Shown here: positions 61,234-64,000 of the stretch, one piece after another
Layout: the number at the start of each line of letters is the position of its first letter
Position numbering within the stretch: position 1 is the first letter of the stretch
Assembly: GCA_050011775.1 (NCBI GenBank)
Contig: JBEKIL010000012.1
Coordinates: 1 to 64,000, forward strand
From: CAVZMI01 sp050011775
GTDB taxonomy: Bacteria; Bacteroidota; Ignavibacteria; UBA10030; CAVZMI01
Direction: 5' to 3'
Length of the DNA stretch: 64,000 nucleotides
Notes under the pieces: model-generated
Told to the model about the DNA's origin: nothing
Databases searched by the model: none
What the model saw: the letters and a program-made list of their open reading frames with translations, nothing else
Program-made: the position numbers and the translations under genes

Positions 61234-62232
61234 ATGGAAATCTTCGATATCACGATCATTGGTGCCGGCCCGGTAGGACTTTTTTCTGCCTATTATGCCG
61301 GCCTGCGTGGGATGAAAATAAAACTCATTGATACGTTCCTGGAACTCGGTGGCCAATTAACAGCCCTTTATCCTGAAAAATATATTTATGATGTGGCGGG
61401 TTTCCCCAAAATCCTCGCACGTGATCTTGCTGCCAATCTTATCGAGCAGGCAATGCAGTATCATCCGACACTCTGTCTCAATGAGCACGTTATCAGCGTC
61501 AGAAAGGTCGATAAAGGGGGAAATTCCGTTTTTCATCTAACGACGGACCGGCAAAGCGATCATTGGACTCGATCTCTACTTATTACAGCTGGTGTCGGCT
61601 CTTTTGCCCCGAAGAAGCTTGAGCTTCCCGAAGCAGCGCATTATGAGGGTAAAGGAATCCTCTACTTTATACATGATATCCATCTTCTTGAGGGGAAAAA
61701 ACTCCTCATTGTTGGAGGAGGAGACAGTGCTATTGATTGGGCATTGAATCTTATTGATAGAGTGGAATCCATGACTTTAATCCACCGGCGAGACCAATTT
61801 CGTGCCCACGACGATAATGTGAAAAAACTTTATTCATCTCGTGTAGCTGTAAAGACTTTTTCCGAAATACGGCATATATACGGGGGTGAGCATATCGAAA
61901 GAGCGACGATCATCAATACAAAAACAGGAGTGGAAGAAACGCTGGATATCGATTTTATTCTCCCCAACTTTGGTTTTATCGTAAATATCGGCCCGTTGAA
62001 GGATTGGGGGCTTGAAATGGAGCGAAATGATATTAAGGTCAATCGTACTATGGAAACAAATATTCCCGGGATATTCGCTGCTGGAGATATAGCGACGTAT
62101 GCCGGAAAACTCAAGTTGATTGCGACAGGTTTTGGTGAGGGTGTAATTGCCGTCAACAGCGCAAAAGTATCAATCGACCCTCGTGCAAAATATTTTCCAG
62201 GACACAGCAGTGCTAAAAAACATCCGCTATGA
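61234..62232 (+). CDS. Ferredoxin-NADP+ reductase, thioredoxin-reductase-like type
   Basis: 332 aa. FAD motif 'IIGAGPVGLFSAYYAG' (8-23), NADP motif 'LIVGGGDSAIDWAL' (~163) and 'IPGIFAAGDIA' (~283). The CxxC of thioredoxin reductases is absent, which marks the homodimeric FNR type of Chlorobium and Bacillus (YumC). Transfers electrons between NADPH and ferredoxin. Located 29 bases after the SDR gene. Confidence 0.92.
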   Translation: MEIFDITIIGAGPVGLFSAYYAGLRGMKIKLIDTFLELGGQLTALYPEKYIYDVAGFPKILARDLAANLIEQAMQYHPTLCLNEHVISVRKVDKGGNSVFHLTTDRQSDHWTRSLLITAGVGSFAPKKLELPEAAHYEGKGILYFIHDIHLLEGKKLLIVGGGDSAIDWALNLIDRVESMTLIHRRDQFRAHDDNVKKLYSSRVAVKTFSEIRHIYGGEHIERATIINTKTGVEETLDIDFILPNFGFIVNIGPLKDWGLEMERNDIKVNRTMETNIPGIFAAGDIATYAGKLKLIATGFGEGVIAVNSAKVSIDPRAKYFPGHSSAKKHPL

Positions 62233-62321
62233 TGAGGGATCGCATTATGATTCTAAATCTATCCATAACATTCATACGGTGAAACGATCCGGATAGGAGC
62301 TTTTATACTCTTCCGGCAACG

Positions 62322-62354
62322 AAAAAAAGTGACCCGCATACACAAGGTCACTTC
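62322..62354 (-). terminator. Rho-independent terminator of the Spy-like gene
   Basis: AGTGACC/GGTCACT stem with a 10-base loop. On the minus strand it is followed by a run of seven T residues. Located about 40 bases past the stop codon of the minus-strand gene. Confidence 0.75.
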
Positions 62355-62395
62355 CCCAAAACTTGCACCAGCTTACAAATTACTTTTCAGAATTT

Positions 62396-63055
62396 TCACC
62401 ATCCGTTTTCCATTGGATCCTCTGGATCCCCCAATAGATCATCATTATTTTCTATGGTACCCGGGGGATTGTCCATTGTATACTCATCATCTTCAAGTAT
62501 ACTCATAGGATTCCCGATCATATCCTCACGATTATCTAACGAACCCTGAGGATTCCCCATCTCATCCCTGTGATTCATCCTCAACTCCCGACGCTGTCTG
62601 ATCATCCCTCGATGATTACCTCTTATATTACCGCCATGGAGCCACATTCCACGAATCTCACTTTTCATAATCTTGCGTTGTTCGGGTGTGAGCATCTTCT
62701 TCACGTTAAGCCAATGATTGATCCTCAACATTTTTTGTTCTGTCTGCAGTTGTCCAATTTCGTTCAGCTTCTTTTCGATTACAGCTTCGTTCGGCTCGTC
62801 CGCTTTGAGAAGTTCGCGAAGATCAATTCTTGCGAGTTGAATCTTGCATCGAAGTTGAACGGCATTTCTCTTCATGCTGGTTCGCATTTCATCGAGCTGT
62901 TTTTTCTGCGCGTCGGTAAGGTTCAGTTTAGCTCCGATTTTTTCGCGTGTTGCCTGTTCTTGCTTTTGCCGGGGTGCAGCCGGTTGCGCCTGGAGCGTCA
63001 GTGTTCCAATAAGAACAAGACTAACAGTAAGGAGCGCGTATACGATTTTCCTCAT
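62396..63055 (-). CDS. Spy/CpxP-like periplasmic protein with acidic repeat tail
   Basis: 219 aa from the ATG at 63055 ('ggaagg' upstream); a 16-residue longer start is less likely. Signal peptide ending 'LTLQAQ'. The helical core with 'LNLTDAQKKQLDEMRTSM' and 'MLTPEQRKIMK' carries the LTxxQ motifs of the Spy/CpxP/ZraP family, which bind unfolded proteins or metals in the periplasm. The C-terminal ~55 residues are a low-complexity acidic tail with a loose ~14-residue repeat built on 'NP.. D/E N'. Divergent from the lipoprotein gene at 63208. Confidence 0.7.
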   Translation of the reverse strand: MRKIVYALLTVSLVLIGTLTLQAQPAAPRQKQEQATREKIGAKLNLTDAQKKQLDEMRTSMKRNAVQLRCKIQLARIDLRELLKADEPNEAVIEKKLNEIGQLQTEQKMLRINHWLNVKKMLTPEQRKIMKSEIRGMWLHGGNIRGNHRGMIRQRRELRMNHRDEMGNPQGSLDNREDMIGNPMSILEDDEYTMDNPPGTIENNDDLLGDPEDPMENGW

Positions 63056-63148
63056 GATATATATCCTTCCATTTATGACACGATAAGTATTTAATTTTTT
63101 CATCCTTTTGATGCATATTGTTGTAACAAAGTTTAATTGTCGAGAGTC

Positions 63149-63177
63149 TTGAAAATGGGAATAAGAGTGCGTATATT
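63149..63177 (+). promoter_or_regulatory. Putative sigma-70-type promoter for the TPR lipoprotein
   Basis: TTGAAA at 63149-63154, a 17-base spacer and TATATT at 63172-63177, 31 bases before the ATG of the next gene. Confidence 0.45.
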
Positions 63178-63207
63178 ACAGATAAATCAAAGGAATTCTA
63201 GCTTTTC

Positions 63208-64000
63208 ATGAATCCCGGCCCAGGTTACTATAATCCCAATCGGCGTCTTCCTGTTATCATCATTGTTTCTGTTATCATTGTGGTCACCGGCGTGACAGGA
63301 TGTTCGGTTTTTTCTCCGATTGGTGACTTCATCAGCCAGCGGTATGAAAATACCGTTGCATACTTTAACACATATTACAATGCATCAACGGCATTTAACG
63401 ATGCAGAAAACGAAGTAATACAACAACAACAGACTCTTCGTGCGAAAGACCAGCCGATCAAATTGGGAGAAATATCATCGACTGCAAAGCAGAAATTTGA
63501 TATAAGCATTGAGAAACTATCGCGATTGCTCACCTTCTATCCAACAAGTAAATGGGTCGATCGATCTCTCGTCATGATCGGGAAAGCATATTACTATGAA
63601 GGTAATATTGTTCGTGCAGAGCATAAATTTCGTGAGTTGATTACTACAATACCATCGAGTGATTATGTGAATACGGCGAAGCTCTGGTTAGGACGTACAC
63701 TGGATGCAGCGAATAAATTCCAGAATGCTCAAAAAGAACTTGTGGACCTAATTCCCCGTGCGTATGAAAATGGAGAAAGAAATATCGGAGGAGAAGCCGG
63801 ACTGCTTCTCGGTCAGATATGCCTCAAGCTTGATGACAGCAGCGGGGCATTATCGGCTTTTCAGACAGTGATAGATCAATCGCACGATGACGCTCTAAAA
63901 GCTCAGGCTCAACTCTCCATCGCCGAGATCCTTGCCGAAAACGGTGAAAAGGAAGATGTCTTTAAGGCTTTCGCCAGGGTACGTGATTTCAATGCAGAGC
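63208..64000 (+). CDS. TPR lipoprotein, 5' part (runs off the window)
   Basis: 264 codons visible with no stop. Starts at ATG 63208. A hydrophobic segment ends in a lipobox 'GVTGC', so it is a predicted outer-membrane or inner-membrane lipoprotein. After a helical stretch ('QQQQTLRAKD') come TPR-like helices: 'LLTFYPTSKWVDRSLVMIGK', 'AYYYEGNIVRAEHKFRELI', 'LLGQICLKLDDSSGALSAFQ'. The arrangement recalls BamD/YfiO-type tetratricopeptide lipoproteins, though the length beyond the window edge is unknown. Confidence 0.7.
   Translation, partial: MNPGPGYYNPNRRLPVIIIVSVIIVVTGVTGCSVFSPIGDFISQRYENTVAYFNTYYNASTAFNDAENEVIQQQQTLRAKDQPIKLGEISSTAKQKFDISIEKLSRLLTFYPTSKWVDRSLVMIGKAYYYEGNIVRAEHKFRELITTIPSSDYVNTAKLWLGRTLDAANKFQNAQKELVDLIPRAYENGERNIGGEAGLLLGQICLKLDDSSGALSAFQTVIDQSHDDALKAQAQLSIAEILAENGEKEDVFKAFARVRDFNAE

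Overview
The window is one contiguous stretch of a bacterial chromosome, roughly 43-45% GC by eye, with short intergenic gaps and many ATGA or 1-base gene overlaps. A protein ending in the 'NFPNPFNPST' type A sorting domain (6086-6718), Bacteroidota-style DUF3098 and DUF5683 relatives, a Chlorobium-type ferredoxin-NADP reductase and a Chlorobium-like sepiapterin reductase point to the Bacteroidota/Chlorobiota/Ignavibacteria group. That is inference; there is no rRNA here to test it.

Layout. 1-6.7 kb: three secreted proteins (a lysozyme-like protein, a 1001-aa protein with 74-aa tandem repeats, a sorting-domain protein). 6.7-14 kb: housekeeping genes (TrmH-type methylase, cmk-ispH-rpsA, mtaB, a DUF5683-like protein, truA). 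14-19.3 kb: trpD, a CBS-domain membrane protein, trpC-trpF-trpB; no trpA, trpE or trpG follows. 19.3-25.4 kb: murJ and three glycosyltransferases, an unknown protein and nadD. 25.4-26.5 kb: a decayed IS200/RAYT-type transposase and tRNA-Arg. 26.6-43.2 kb: a TPR/thioredoxin-fold protein, a trypsin-like lipoprotein, proS, an aldehyde dehydrogenase, dnaE, trxA, aspS, prfB (with its +1 recoding site) and a LolC/LolE/LolD-type exporter. 43.2-45.2 kb: a candidate C-rich small RNA, DUF3098, tRNA-Lys and tRNA-Leu, a small secreted protein, maf. 45.2-49.7 kb (minus strand): a complete family B DNA polymerase, a slipin and NfeD. 49.7-55.6 kb is the accessory hot spot: a tRNA-Ser pseudogene split by three insertions, one of which carries an intact tRNA-Ser(GGA); a GIY-YIG remnant; a receiver-Hpt-receiver operon; a CHAT/gingipain-like lipoprotein; and an array of palindromic repeats around a GIY-YIG gene, next to tRNA-Ser(CGA). 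55.6-62.2 kb: a decayed Fur/PerR-type gene, two peroxiredoxins, rubrerythrin, a GlpC-like Fe-S protein, DUF3501, then PTPS-folE-SDR-FNR. 62.3-64 kb: a Spy/CpxP-like protein and the start of a TPR lipoprotein.

The most unusual content is at the two tRNA-Ser loci. The palindromic repeats at 54.37-55.48 kb change the sequence of their stems but keep pairing and keep a GAA/GTA 3x3 internal loop, so structure rather than sequence appears to be conserved. One copy sits inside the loop of another, and the 3' end of tRNA-Ser(CGA) is duplicated on the far side of the GIY-YIG gene. The tRNA-Ser(GGA) locus shows a related palindrome in the D-loop of a broken tRNA gene. The 55.6-62.2 kb block reads as an oxidative-stress and pterin module: peroxide-removing enzymes whose probable local regulator has decayed, then the three enzymes expected for GTP to tetrahydrobiopterin.
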